This document shows, piece after piece, positions 1 to 7,898 of a DNA stretch of 64,000 nucleotides. The stretch spans positions 1-64,000 of the forward strand of contig NZ_JAATEJ010000036.1 in NCBI RefSeq assembly GCF_012034175.1, given 5' to 3'. How positions within the stretch are numbered: position 1 is the stretch's first letter; the number at the start of each line of letters is the position of its first letter. Source of the DNA: Actinacidiphila epipremni (GTDB taxonomy: Bacteria; Actinomycetota; Actinomycetes; Streptomycetales; Streptomycetaceae). The notes under the pieces are model-generated. The model saw only the letters and a list, made by a program, of their open reading frames with translations, searched no databases and was not told where the DNA came from. The position numbers and the translations under genes are program-made.

Positions 1-211
1 AGTTCGCCGGCCGTTCCAAATCGGCCGCTTTGGCTTCCGTGCCCTCATTCCGAAAACGCACGCGCGGACGAACCCCGGCCGTGCGGCCGTGGTCGTTCCG
101 GTGTTTGTTGCGGGATGGCCGTCCGGGGACCGACCAGGGTCGGCGCTCACGTCGGACAGCTCGGAGAACATTACGCATCTGACCGGGGGGTGTCAACTTC
201 GTGCGGGACCC
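1..211. other. Gene-free sequence upstream of the trpS leader
   Basis: I see no supported gene here. The open frames that cross this stretch lack a ribosome binding site and family features. It may hold the promoter region of a gene outside the left edge. The A+T-richer patch around 165-200 lies just upstream of the -35 box of the trpS leader promoter. Confidence 0.5.
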
Positions 212-239
212 TTCACAGCGCGGGGGTGGGCGCTACCCT
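212..239 (+). promoter_or_regulatory. Promoter of the trpS leader, leaderless type
   Basis: TTCACA at 212-217 is one mismatch from the -35 consensus. It is followed after 16 bp by TACCCT at 234-239, a TAnnnT -10 box. Six bases separate the -10 box from the ATG of the leader peptide at 246, so transcription probably starts at or next to that ATG. A leaderless leader peptide would couple ribosome entry directly to transcription of the attenuator. Confidence 0.65.
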
Positions 240-245
240 GATGCC

Positions 246-290
246 ATGACGTCGCGTACGTGTCACAGCTCCCAGTGGTGGGCCGCCTAG
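246..290 (+). CDS. Leader peptide with tandem Trp codons (trpS attenuation)
   Basis: A 14-codon frame reads MTSRTCHSSQWWAA and stops with TAG at 288-290. The two adjacent TGG codons (276-281) directly abut the first arm of the hairpin series at 280-287. The peptide itself is not expected to have a function: its translation measures charged tRNA-Trp. Short supply of Trp-tRNA would stall the ribosome on TGG-TGG and cover arm 1, freeing arm 2 to form an antiterminator. Tandem Trp codons in so short a frame are very unlikely by chance. Too short for ordinary gene finders, but well supported by position and structure. Confidence 0.85.
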   Translation: MTSRTCHSSQWWAA

Positions 291-352
291 AGGCGGCCCC
301 TGGACTCACGTACGCACCCACGGCCGCCGCTCTGGCGGCCGTTGTCGTTTTG
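254..352 (+). promoter_or_regulatory. Ribosome-mediated transcription attenuator of trpS
   Basis: Four arms can be read. Arm 1 is GGGCCGCC (280-287), arm 2 is GGCGGCCC (292-299), arm 3 is CGGCCGCC (321-328) and arm 4 is GGCGGCCG (334-341). 1:2 and 3:4 each form perfect 8-bp stems; 2:3 can form a 7-bp antiterminator (292-298 with 322-328). Arm 4 is followed by a T-rich run (342-352), as in an intrinsic terminator. An outer 9-bp pairing (254-262 with 307-315) can enclose the 1:2 hairpin. This is the classical attenuation logic. It is known experimentally for the auxiliary, indolmycin-resistant TrpRS1 of S. coelicolor, which this gene resembles. Confidence 0.85.
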
Positions 353-420
353 CCGGCCGCGCTGTCCCGAGCGGCGGTCTCCCGAACGGAACCGGACGAA
401 CCGAACAGGAGACGGCAGCG

Positions 421-1437
421 ATGACTCGCACTCGCACTCTCAGTGGCGTGAAGCCCACCGGGCATCTGACCCTCGGCAACTACCTCGGTGCGCTGCGGCG
501 GTGGGCGGAGGAGGACCAGCACCGGGCGGAGTCGTTGTTCTTCGTGGCGGATCTGCACGCCCTCACCGTCGAGCACGACCCGGCGCGGGTGCGGCGGCTG
601 AGCCGGCAGGCGGCCGGGCTGCTGCTGGCGACGGGGCTGGATCCGCGGGTGTGCACGCTGTTCGTGCAGAGCCATGTGGACGAGCACGCGCGGCTGTCCT
701 ACCTGCTGGGGTGCGTCGCCACGGACGGCGAGATGCGGCGCATGATCCAGTACAAGGAGAAGTCGGCGCGGGCGCAGGCGGCCGGGCAGAGCGTACGGCT
801 GTCGCTGCTGACGTATCCGGTGCTGATGGCGGCGGACATCCTGGCGTACGGGGCCGACGAGGTGCCGGTCGGGGAGGACCAGACGCAGCATGTGGAGCTG
901 ACGCGGGACCTGGCTGAGCGGTTCAACCAGCGGTACGGGCAGGCGTTCGTCATCCCGCGGGCGACGCGGCCGGCGGCTGCGGCGCGGGTGATGGACCTCC
1001 AGGACCCGTCGACCAAGATGGGGAAGTCGCATGGCGCGACCGCGGGGATCGTCTATCTGCTGGACGAGCCGGACGTCGTCACGAAGAAGGTCATGCGGGC
1101 GGTGACGGACAGCGAGGCGGGCGTCACGTACGACCGGGAGGCGCGGCCGGGGCTGGCGAACCTGCTGGAGATCCTGGCGGCCTGCACGGGCAAGGAGGCG
1201 GCGGCGCTCGCGGCGGGGTACGACGCGGCGGGGGCGGGCTTCGGGGTGCTGAAGAAGGATGTGGCCGAGGCGGTGGTGGAGCTGCTGCGGCCGGTGCGGG
1301 CGCGGCATGCGGAGCTGAGTGCGGATCCGGGGTACGTGGACGGGGTGCTGCGGGAGGGCGCGGCGCGGGCCCGGGCGGTGGCCCGGCCGACGGTGGACGC
1401 GGCCTACCGCGCGGTGGGCCTGCTCCCGCCGGCCTGA
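421..1437 (+). CDS. trpS: Tryptophanyl-tRNA synthetase, auxiliary TrpRS1 type
   Basis: Charges tRNA-Trp with tryptophan in the cytoplasm. The 338-residue protein has the class I signatures: the HIGH-like motif in PTGHLTLGNYLG (about residues 12-23) and the KMSKS-like loop KMGKS near residue 200. It also carries DEVPVGEDQTQHVEL, a stretch conserved in bacterial TrpRS. Length is normal. AGGAGA at 407-412, 8 bases from the ATG, decides the start. The sequence is closest, from memory, to the second, antibiotic-resistant TrpRS of Streptomyces rather than the housekeeping copy, and the tandem-Trp attenuator in front agrees. It may therefore protect against a TrpRS inhibitor such as indolmycin; that is inference. 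Confidence 0.93.
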   Translation: MTRTRTLSGVKPTGHLTLGNYLGALRRWAEEDQHRAESLFFVADLHALTVEHDPARVRRLSRQAAGLLLATGLDPRVCTLFVQSHVDEHARLSYLLGCVATDGEMRRMIQYKEKSARAQAAGQSVRLSLLTYPVLMAADILAYGADEVPVGEDQTQHVELTRDLAERFNQRYGQAFVIPRATRPAAAARVMDLQDPSTKMGKSHGATAGIVYLLDEPDVVTKKVMRAVTDSEAGVTYDREARPGLANLLEILAACTGKEAAALAAGYDAAGAGFGVLKKDVAEAVVELLRPVRARHAELSADPGYVDGVLREGAARARAVARPTVDAAYRAVGLLPPA

Positions 1438-1534
1438 GCCGCCGCCCCCGCCGCGGGGCCGGTCGGCGTCACCGCGGGGCCGGACGCCGTCATACGGTCC
1501 GGCCTCGCGGTGGGCGCCGGAAGGTGCGTGCGGC

Positions 1535-2344
1535 TCATGTTCCGGAGGCCAGCTCGCGGCTGCGGTCGCGGGCGGCTTCGAGGGCGGCGAGGAGGGCGGC
1601 GCGCACTCCGTGGTTCTCCAGCTCGCGGATGGCGTTGATGGTCGTGCCGGCCGGGCTGGTGACGGCTTCGCGCAGCTTGACGGGGTGTTCTCCGCTGTCG
1701 CGCAGCATGACCGCGGCGCCGATCGCGGACTGCACGATCAGGTCGTGCGCCTGGGCGCGGGGCAGGCCGAGGAGGATGCCGGCGTCGGTCATGGCCTCGA
1801 CGAGGTAGTAGAAATACGCGGGCCCGGAGCCGGACAGGGCCGTCGCCGCGTCCTGCTGCTTCTCGGGGACGCGCAGCGTCTTGCCGACGGGCTGGAAGAT
1901 GGCCTCGGTGCGGGCGAGGTGGGTCTCGTCGGCGTGCCGGCCGGCGGAGATGACGGACATGCCCTCGTCGACGAGCACTGGGGTGTTGGGCATGACGCGG
2001 ACGACGGGGGTGCCTTCGGCGAGGCGTTCCTCGAAGAACGTCGTGGGGATGCCGGCGGCGGCGCTGATGACGAGCCGGTCGGCGGGCAGGTGCGGGGCGA
2101 GCTCGTCGATCAGGGCGGACATGTCCTGCGGCTTGACGGCGAGGATGAGGGTGTCGGCGGTCTTGGCCGCCTCCGCGTTGCTCACGCACTCGATGCCGTA
2201 GCGGGCGCGCAGCTCCTCGGCTCGCTCCGGGCGGCGGGCGGTGACGAGCAGATCGGCGGGGGCCCATCCGGCCCGGATCATGCCGGAGAGCAGGGCCTCG
2301 CCGATCTTGCCTGTGCCGAGGACGGCCACGTGTCGCTGGGTCAT
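1535..2344 (-). CDS. proC: Pyrroline-5-carboxylate reductase
   Basis: Catalyses the last step of proline synthesis, the NADPH-dependent reduction of pyrroline-5-carboxylate. The N-terminus has the Rossmann motif VAVLGTGKIGEALLSG. The C-terminal half contains the family segment SGSGPAYFYYLVEAM and the T-S-P-A-G-T-T motif (VTSPAGTTINAI). Length about 269 residues, normal for ProC. Two ATG codons lie 12 and 9 bases upstream in frame (2356 and 2353); the start at 2344 was chosen because family members begin MTQ-K/R. No convincing ribosome binding site separates these choices. It is transcribed towards trpS. Confidence 0.92.
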   Translation of the reverse strand: MTQRHVAVLGTGKIGEALLSGMIRAGWAPADLLVTARRPERAEELRARYGIECVSNAEAAKTADTLILAVKPQDMSALIDELAPHLPADRLVISAAAGIPTTFFEERLAEGTPVVRVMPNTPVLVDEGMSVISAGRHADETHLARTEAIFQPVGKTLRVPEKQQDAATALSGSGPAYFYYLVEAMTDAGILLGLPRAQAHDLIVQSAIGAAVMLRDSGEHPVKLREAVTSPAGTTINAIRELENHGVRAALLAALEAARDRSRELASGT

Positions 2345-2402
2345 GGTCCCCATCATGCCCGGTGCGGTGGGGGGTGGGTCAGAAGTTATCCACAGGGTGG
2401 AC

Positions 2403-3140
2403 TCACGCGGTCCTGCGGCGCAGCGTCGCGGCTCCGAGGGCCAGGGCGAGCAGCGCGCAGCCGGCGACGACGGCGAGGTCGCGCACGAAGTCGCCGGTCA
2501 CGCCGGTGTGGTGGACGACCTGGGTCATGCCGTCGACGGCGTACGACATGGGGAGCACGTCGGAGACGGCGTGCAGGACGGGCTGCATGTCGCCGCGCGG
2601 CACGAACAGGCCGCACAGCAGGAGCTGCGGGAGCAGCACGGCGGGGAGGAACTGCACGGCCTGGAACTCGCTGGCGGCGAAGGCGCTGACGAACAGGCCG
2701 AGGGCGGTGCCGAGGAAGGCGTCGGCGAGGGCGACCAGGAGCAGCAGCCAGGCGGAGCCGGCGACGTCGAGGCCGAGGACGGCGACGACCAGGCCGGTGG
2801 CGAGCGCTGCCTGGACGACGGCGACGACGCCGAAGGCGAGGGCGTATCCGACGAGGAGGTCGGCTTTGCCGAGCGGCATGGTGAGCAGCCGCTCCAGGGT
2901 GCCGGAGGTGCGTTCGCGCAGGGTGGCGATGGAGGTCACCAGGAACATCGTGATGAGCGGGAAGATGCCGAGCAGGGAGGCGCCCGCGGAGTCGAAGGTG
3001 CGGGGGCTGGCGTCGAAGACGTACTTCAGCAGGGTCAGCAGGACGCAGGGCACGACGAGCATCAGGGCGATGGTGCGCGGGTCGTGGCTGAGCTGGCGCA
3101 GGACGCGGCGGGCGGTGGCGAGGGTGCGGGCGGCGTTCAT
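2403..3140 (-). CDS. ABC-2 type transporter, permease subunit
   Basis: Membrane half of a two-gene exporter. The 245-residue protein has about six hydrophobic segments (around residues 20-40, 55-75, 100-125, 135-160, 165-185 and 220-240). Between the second and third membrane spans is the family stretch TLRERTSGTLERLLTMPL, typical of DrrB/NodJ-type ABC-2 permeases. The ATG overlaps the stop codon of the ATPase gene by four bases (ATGA), so the pair is translationally coupled. The substrate cannot be told; relatives export drugs or lipids. Confidence 0.9.
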   Translation of the reverse strand: MNAARTLATARRVLRQLSHDPRTIALMLVVPCVLLTLLKYVFDASPRTFDSAGASLLGIFPLITMFLVTSIATLRERTSGTLERLLTMPLGKADLLVGYALAFGVVAVVQAALATGLVVAVLGLDVAGSAWLLLLVALADAFLGTALGLFVSAFAASEFQAVQFLPAVLLPQLLLCGLFVPRGDMQPVLHAVSDVLPMSYAVDGMTQVVHHTGVTGDFVRDLAVVAGCALLALALGAATLRRRTA

Positions 3141-3949
3141 CGCGTGGTCGCTTCCTTTGCTTGTCCTGCTGCTTCACCTGCTGCTTGACCTGCTGCTTGT
3201 GCTGCTTCGGCGTCGGCCTGGTCGACCAGCCGGAGGAAGGCGTCCTCGACGGTGTCGGCGCCGGTGCGCTCGCGCAGGGCGTCGGGGGTGTCCTCGGCGA
3301 GGAGCCGGCCGTCGCGCAGCAGGAGCAGGCGGTGGCAGCGTTCGGCTTCGTCCATGACGTGGGAGGAGACCAGGACGGTCGCGCCGCGGTCGTCGGCGAG
3401 GCGGTGGAAGAGGGCCCACAGGTCGCGGCGCAGGACGGGGTCGAGGCCGACGGTGGGCTCGTCGAGGACGAGGAGCTCGGGCTCGCCGAGCAGGGCGACG
3501 GCGAGCGAGACGCGCCCGCGCTGGCCGCCGGAGAGGTTGCCGGCGAGGGCGTCGGCGTGCGAGGTGAGGTCGACGTCGTGCAGGACGTGGTCGACGTGGC
3601 CGGCGCGGTCGTGGCGGGGGATGCCGAGGACGGCGGCGTAGTAGTCGAGGTTCTGCCGGGCGGTGAGGTCGCCGTAGACGGACGGCGCCTGGGTGACGTA
3701 GCCGACGCGCGGGCGCAGGTCGCGGTGTCCCGCGGGGCGGCCGAGGACGGTGAGGGTGCCGGTGACGTGGGCCTGGGAGCCGGCGAGGGCGCGCATGAGG
3801 GTGGACTTGCCGCAGCCGCTGGGGCCGAGCAGGCCGGTGATACGCCCGCGGGGCAGCGTGAAGGCCAGGTCGTCCAGGACGGTGCGGCCCCCGCGGACGA
3901 CGCGGAGGCCTGCCGCCTCGACGGCGGGCCCGGGGTTGTTATTCATCAT
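3137..3949 (-). CDS. ABC transporter, ATP-binding subunit
   Basis: Energises the ABC-2 permease encoded downstream. Walker A is GPSGCGKST (about residue 45), the signature is LSGGQRGR (about residue 140) and Walker B is LLVLDEP followed by the switch histidine (SSHVMDE). The first ATG at 3949 was chosen because a promoter fits directly in front (-35 TTGACG, 18-bp spacer, -10 TTTATT, then 6 bases), which makes the message leaderless; a second ATG follows at once (MMNNNP). A longer upstream reading frame exists but would have to run through this promoter. The start lies inside a long palindrome. Confidence 0.9.
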   Translation of the reverse strand: MMNNNPGPAVEAAGLRVVRGGRTVLDDLAFTLPRGRITGLLGPSGCGKSTLMRALAGSQAHVTGTLTVLGRPAGHRDLRPRVGYVTQAPSVYGDLTARQNLDYYAAVLGIPRHDRAGHVDHVLHDVDLTSHADALAGNLSGGQRGRVSLAVALLGEPELLVLDEPTVGLDPVLRRDLWALFHRLADDRGATVLVSSHVMDEAERCHRLLLLRDGRLLAEDTPDALRERTGADTVEDAFLRLVDQADAEAAQAAGQAAGEAAGQAKEATTR

Positions 3950-3985
3950 GTGATGAATAAACACCCGCGGTGCGCGCCACGTCAA
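3939..3985 (-). promoter_or_regulatory. Leaderless promoter and palindromic operator of the ABC operon
   Basis: The palindrome 3939-3960 has two perfect 10-bp arms (TTATTCATCA and TGATGAATAA) around a TG centre. On the minus strand a promoter is read as TTGACG (3985-3980), 18 bp, TTTATT (3961-3956), 6 bases, ATG (3949). The palindrome thus covers the -10 box, the presumed transcription start and the first two codons. A dimeric repressor bound here would shut the operon off; no regulator gene of obvious match lies beside it. Confidence 0.65.
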
Positions 3986-4068
3986 CCCCTGGGCATGGCC
4001 ATGGCTGAGGGGAGCGTCAGGGTCATCCCCTATGGCGTTTGCGGGCAGGCCGGGAGGACCGTAGCGGT

Positions 4069-4539
4069 ATGAACCGTGCATCCCGCGAAAACGCTCTCAC
4101 CGGCGCGGAAAAACGGCAGCTGGCCGTGGCCTCCGCGTCCCTCGGCCCATGGCGGCCCGCGGCCGTCGTCGGCGCGCTCGGCGGCGGTGTGTCGCTGGCG
4201 CTGCACCTGGTCCACGGCCACTTCGGGCTCGGCATCCTGACCGGCGCGGTCTCGATCGCGGCGCTGCTCTTCTTCTGCGTCGGCGGCTCGGGGGCCGTGC
4301 TCGGCTACTCCGCGCGCGGCTCGGCGAGCCGCGACCGCCGGTTCCGGCGGTGGGCGCGGTCGCATCCGTGGCAGGTGGCGGCGGTGCCGGCGGTGCTGAT
4401 GTTCTTCACCGACCTGGTCCTGCGGCAGGTGCTCACCAGCCAGGGGTTCTTCGGGTCGGTGTGGACCGGGCTGTGGCACGGCGCGGTCGTCGCGGCGGTC
4501 GTGGGCTGCGTGGGCGTGGTGGGGGCGGCCCGGCGCTGA
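4069..4539 (+). CDS. Small membrane protein of unknown function
   Basis: Not recognised. The 156-residue product begins with a basic and polar N-terminus (about 25 residues) and has four predicted membrane segments (near residues 25-45, 50-75, 95-120 and 130-152). GGGAGGA at 4052-4058 supports the ATG at 4069. It is divergent from the ABC operon: the two start codons are about 120 bp apart. No catalytic motif is visible. Probably an integral membrane protein in the plasma membrane. Confidence 0.75.
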   Translation: MNRASRENALTGAEKRQLAVASASLGPWRPAAVVGALGGGVSLALHLVHGHFGLGILTGAVSIAALLFFCVGGSGAVLGYSARGSASRDRRFRRWARSHPWQVAAVPAVLMFFTDLVLRQVLTSQGFFGSVWTGLWHGAVVAAVVGCVGVVGAARR

Positions 4540-4651
4540 GCGGCCCGACGCCGAGCGGCCCGACGCCGAGTGGGCCGGCTGCCGCGCCGGCGGATTTCTC
4601 CGGGGGCGCTGCCCCGCCGGTCCTGCGGGCGCCGTCCTCCCGGCGGGCGGC

Positions 4652-5221
4652 TCAGCGGCGGGGCTTGCGCTTGGCGCCCTTGGGCTTCGGCTTTCCGGCC
4701 CTGCCCGCCTTGCCGGACCGTTCGGCGCGGGCGGCGTGCCGGGCGCGGGCCTCGGCGTATTCGGTACGGCGCAGGTCCTCGCCGGGGGCCTCGGACAGCG
4801 AGCGGACGAAGTAGGCGAGCAGCGCGCCGACGAAGCCGATCGCGTACAGGCCCTGCGTGCCGTCGGAGTCGCCCGCCGGGCGGCGGGCGGAGAAGCCGCG
4901 CCAGGTGCGCTGGAAGGCCAGGACGCTGCACAGGGCGAAGCCGACGAAGGCTATGGCGGTGACGAACGTGCCGATGTCGGCGTCGCCGAGCCCCTGGAAG
5001 CCGATACGCAGCACGAAGGCGCCCGCCGCGGCGGCGGCCAGCGAGCCGACGGACACGCCGAGCCGGCGCCAGCCGTAGCCGCCGTCGTGCTCGACCCATG
5101 TCGTGCCGAAGAAGCGGATCGGCTCGGGGCGCGGGCCGGAGTCCTGGCTCGGGATGCCGGGCCTGCCGTCCGTGCCGGGGTCGGCGATCGCGGTCTGCTG
5201 GTCCTCACTCACGCCGTCCAT
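4652..5221 (-). CDS. Hypothetical membrane protein with basic C-terminal tail
   Basis: Function unknown. The 189-residue protein has a polar N-terminus with a WVEHDGGYGWRRLG segment, three predicted membrane helices (about residues 55-75, 80-100 and 120-140), then a cytoplasmic tail rich in Arg, Lys and Ala. The last 25 residues are almost all Lys, Gly, Pro and Arg, as if to bind nucleic acid or acidic lipid. It converges with the gene ending at 4539; the 112-bp gap holds a 15-bp sequence (GAGCGGCCCGACGCC) repeated in tandem. Confidence 0.75.
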   Translation of the reverse strand: MDGVSEDQQTAIADPGTDGRPGIPSQDSGPRPEPIRFFGTTWVEHDGGYGWRRLGVSVGSLAAAAAGAFVLRIGFQGLGDADIGTFVTAIAFVGFALCSVLAFQRTWRGFSARRPAGDSDGTQGLYAIGFVGALLAYFVRSLSEAPGEDLRRTEYAEARARHAARAERSGKAGRAGKPKPKGAKRKPRR

Positions 5222-5258
5222 TATGGGCAGGCGTCCGGGCCCGGCGGCAAGCAGCCCG

Positions 5259-6005
5259 TTATGCGGGCAATGTCACCGGTTCGAGGAGCCGGGCGCGCAG
5301 TGCGGCGAGGAGGTCCGGGTCGACGCCGAGGCGTTCGGCGGCGTAGGCGTTGACGGAGCCGTATGTGTCGGCCATCGCCGCGAGGTAGAGGCGCATGACC
5401 TCGGCGGGGGCATCGGGGTAGGCCGGCCAGGTGGGGGTGCGGCCGTCGTGCTCGGCGATCCAGTCGGCGAGCAGGCGCGGGGTGGCCAGCCGGGTGAGGG
5501 CGAAGTCGTCGACCACGACGTCCTCCGGGACGCCGAGCAGGGTGAGGACCAGCGCCGCGAGCTGGCCGGTGCGGTCCTTGCCCGAGGCGCAGTGGAAGAC
5601 GACCGGGCCGTCCGTGCCGGCGATGACGTCGAGCGCCTGCCGCAGCTCCTTGACGCCGTCCTCGGCGACCTCCATGAACTTCCCCGCGAGGAACGGCCCG
5701 GGCTCGACGTCCGGCGCCTGCGAGGGCTGGTCGTAGGGCCGGTGCTCGATGCTGAGGTTGTGGTACGCGAACGAGGCGTGCTCGGGCACCCGCCCCTTCG
5801 CCTCGATCTCCCACGGGTACCGCAGGTCGATGACCCCCGCGACCCCCAGCTCCAGGAACCGCTCCCAGTCCTCCCCCGCGAGCTTGCCGAGCGAGTCCGC
5901 CCGGTACAACCGCCCCCACCGCACGGCGTACTCTCCGCCCCCGGCCGGATACCCGCCCAGGTCACGGAAGTTGTGCAGCCGCTCGAACCGTATGTGCCTG
6001 CTCAT
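5259..6005 (-). CDS. Tyrosine-protein phosphatase, IphP-like family
   Basis: A 248-residue cysteine-dependent phosphatase. The P-loop is HCASGKDRTG, with catalytic Cys at about residue 139. The N-terminal FRDLGGYP and RLYRADSLGKL segments mark the bacterial IphP/PtpB-like family, whose members remove phosphate from tyrosine, and sometimes from serine, threonine or lipids. No signal peptide, so probably cytoplasmic. Downstream of nothing obvious; its start at 6005 follows the conserved MSR-H-I-x-F-E-x-L-x-N-F-R-D-L-G-G start of relatives. Confidence 0.9.
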   Translation of the reverse strand: MSRHIRFERLHNFRDLGGYPAGGGEYAVRWGRLYRADSLGKLAGEDWERFLELGVAGVIDLRYPWEIEAKGRVPEHASFAYHNLSIEHRPYDQPSQAPDVEPGPFLAGKFMEVAEDGVKELRQALDVIAGTDGPVVFHCASGKDRTGQLAALVLTLLGVPEDVVVDDFALTRLATPRLLADWIAEHDGRTPTWPAYPDAPAEVMRLYLAAMADTYGSVNAYAAERLGVDPDLLAALRARLLEPVTLPA

Positions 6006-6151
6006 CCGCGCAGCTTACGGCCCGGCGCGAGGGCATCCCCGTCGTCGTGACGCCGACGACCGTCGTCGAGGCGGACGACGGCCGTGTCCCGGTCCGCCGC
6101 TGGAACTGGCTCACCTCACTGAGGCCGGGGGCGCCGTCCCGGCATGCGGAT

Positions 6152-6189
6152 GCCCCGCCGGGCGAGGGGCACTGCTCGCGCGGCGGGGC
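6152..6189 (-). terminator. Terminator hairpin after the GlsB-type gene
   Basis: GCCCCGCCG (6152-6160) pairs perfectly with CGGCGGGGC (6181-6189), and GCGAG/CTCGC extends the stem inside. It lies 17 bases past the stop at 6206 on the minus strand. There is no strong T-run, as is usual in Streptomyces. Confidence 0.6.
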
Positions 6190-6205
6190 GGCTTCGGGGG
6201 GTGCG

Positions 6206-6484
6206 TCAGATGTGGTGGTGGTGGCGGTGGTGGCGGCCGGCGTACATGGGGGTGATCGCGGCGATCAGGACCGCTGCGACGCCGATCTGCAGGACGTGGC
6301 GGATCCAGTCGATGCCGTTGGTGTCGCCGACGCCGAAGGCCGAGGCGAGGCCGTTGCCGACCAGGCCGCCGATGATGCCGAGGATGACGGTCAGCCACAG
6401 GGGGATGGGCTGCCGGCCCGGCAGGACGAGCTTGGCGAGCAGGCCGATGATCAGGCCAGCGATGATCGCCCACAGGATTGTCAT
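6206..6484 (-). CDS. GlsB/YeaQ/YmgE family stress-response membrane protein
   Basis: A 92-residue hydrophobic protein with three membrane spans (about residues 3-20, 28-50 and 62-80). The glycine-rich repeats IIAGLIIGLLAKLVLPG and ILGIIGGLVGN are typical of the transglycosylase-associated/GlsB family. These small proteins accumulate under envelope or acid stress; the exact role is not known. GAGG lies a few bases before the ATG at 6484. The C-terminus is unusual: it ends HHRHHHHI, a natural histidine-rich tail that may bind metal. Confidence 0.88.
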   Translation of the reverse strand: MTILWAIIAGLIIGLLAKLVLPGRQPIPLWLTVILGIIGGLVGNGLASAFGVGDTNGIDWIRHVLQIGVAAVLIAAITPMYAGRHHRHHHHI

Positions 6485-6621
6485 GACACTGCCTCGCTTT
6501 CCGGGCGCTGGGGACTTGGTAGAACGCCCATCGTCCGCTTGCCCGTTCGAAGGCCGGTCACTCCCGGTGATTCTCCCCAGGGGCGTTACGGCATGCGTGA
6601 CGTCGTGCGTCACGGCTCCCG

Positions 6622-7701
6622 TCACGGCGTCGGCGCGGCCGTGAAGCGTTCGCCGGCGAAGGCGTGCAGGGCCGGGAGGGCGGCGTCGGGACCGCCGGGG
6701 ATGCGGTCGAGGCGGATGAGGGGGCAGGCGAGGTGGCCGTCGGCCAGGTGGGCGGAGCCGGCGGGGAGGTGGGTGCCGGGCAGCGGCCAGACGACGAGCC
6801 AGGGGCGCTTGTCGGCGGAGTCCGCGCGCGAGCCCACCGTGACGGCCGCGACGTCCGCCCAGGCGAAGTCGATGCCCGTCTTGCCCGCCTCGCGGGCACC
6901 GATCCCGTGCGGCCCGACCGCGAGTTGGCGGGGCCGGCGCCACCTGCCGTAGAAGTACGGCAGCCCGTACCAGCCGAGCGCCGCGGGTGCGACGAGGGCC
7001 GGGAAGGCCATGACCGGGAGCACGACCGTCTGCGCGGCGAGCGCGGCGACGAAGGGCGCGGTCGCCGCGACCGCGACCACCGCGCACAGCAGCGCGAGCG
7101 GGCCGGCCGGGCCGGTCTCGCGGAAGACCCGCTCGCCGTACGGCACCCGGCCCTCGGGGCCGGCGACGGTGACCGGCATGGGCGGGCGGACCGCGCGCGG
7201 GACGGCCTCGAAGCGGTCGCCGCCGTACGCGGCGAGGACGGCGGTGAGGTCGCCGAGGTCCTGGTCGAGGTCGTCGGTGTCGACGAGGGCGTAGCGGGTG
7301 TCGGTGCCGAGCGTACGGTCGGGGCGGCGCGGCAGCGTGACGCCGGGCGCGAGCCACACCGTCAGGTGAGGCTTGGGCGGCGCGGACTCGTCGTCGCCCG
7401 CCGACCGGTAGCGCAGCGCCACCCGGTCGATCTGCCCCCAGCTCAACTCGGCGTCGTGCAGGGTGATGCCGAAGCCGTCGACGCGCAGCCGGAAGGGCCG
7501 CCGGGCCCGCCGCACCTCCCACACCCCGCGCCAGCCGACGAGCACGATCGCCGCCACCGCGATCACCGGCCCCGCCGCCCCGTCCGTGCCGCCCACCCCG
7601 TGCAGGACCAGCCACGCCACCAGCGCCGCCGCGCCCGCGCCCGCCGCGCACAACAGGCCGGCGCCGCGCCGCCCGACGCGTCTGCCGATCGTGAACTCCA
7701 C
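6622..7701 (-). CDS. Membrane protein with PH-like domain, function unknown
   Basis: Predicted 359 residues starting at GTG 7701, behind a GGGGGG run with a spacing of about 7; an in-frame extension to 7899 is possible but Arg/Ser-rich and looks non-coding. It has two hydrophobic pairs (about residues 15-55 and 200-245). Each is followed by a soluble beta-rich part (RVDGFGITLHDAELSWGQI and AVGPHGIGAREAGKTGIDF), like the bacterial PH-like modules found after membrane spans. No enzyme motif is visible. It faces the SGNH hydrolase gene across a 368-bp gap. Confidence 0.75.
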   Translation of the reverse strand: MEFTIGRRVGRRGAGLLCAAGAGAAALVAWLVLHGVGGTDGAAGPVIAVAAIVLVGWRGVWEVRRARRPFRLRVDGFGITLHDAELSWGQIDRVALRYRSAGDDESAPPKPHLTVWLAPGVTLPRRPDRTLGTDTRYALVDTDDLDQDLGDLTAVLAAYGGDRFEAVPRAVRPPMPVTVAGPEGRVPYGERVFRETGPAGPLALLCAVVAVAATAPFVAALAAQTVVLPVMAFPALVAPAALGWYGLPYFYGRWRRPRQLAVGPHGIGAREAGKTGIDFAWADVAAVTVGSRADSADKRPWLVVWPLPGTHLPAGSAHLADGHLACPLIRLDRIPGGPDAALPALHAFAGERFTAAPTP

Positions 7702-7898
7702 CGTGCCGCCCCCCAGTTCAGGTGTCCCGCCGGAGCCGGAAGCCGGAGAACCCGGTCCCGTACGGGCCGTTCCGCTTCCAGCATCGTCCGCCGTGAGCCT
7801 GGCGGAAGACCCCTGCCGCAACGGGTGCGAGGACGCGACCCGCGTGCGGCGAAACGGTGAAGAAGTGAACGGCCGGCGACCGGTGCGTGCGCGGAGCA
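7702..7898. other. Gene-free part of the divergent intergenic region
   Basis: No supported gene. Apart from the promoter and operator at 7899-7927 the 368-bp gap shows no hairpin or repeat that I can recognise. The frame that continues upstream of 7701 lacks a good ribosome binding site. Confidence 0.5.

Noticed and set aside
193-1308. Long open frame on the minus strand over trpS
   Set aside because: Arg/Pro-rich translation without family features; it is the antisense shadow of a high-GC gene and overlaps the attenuator.
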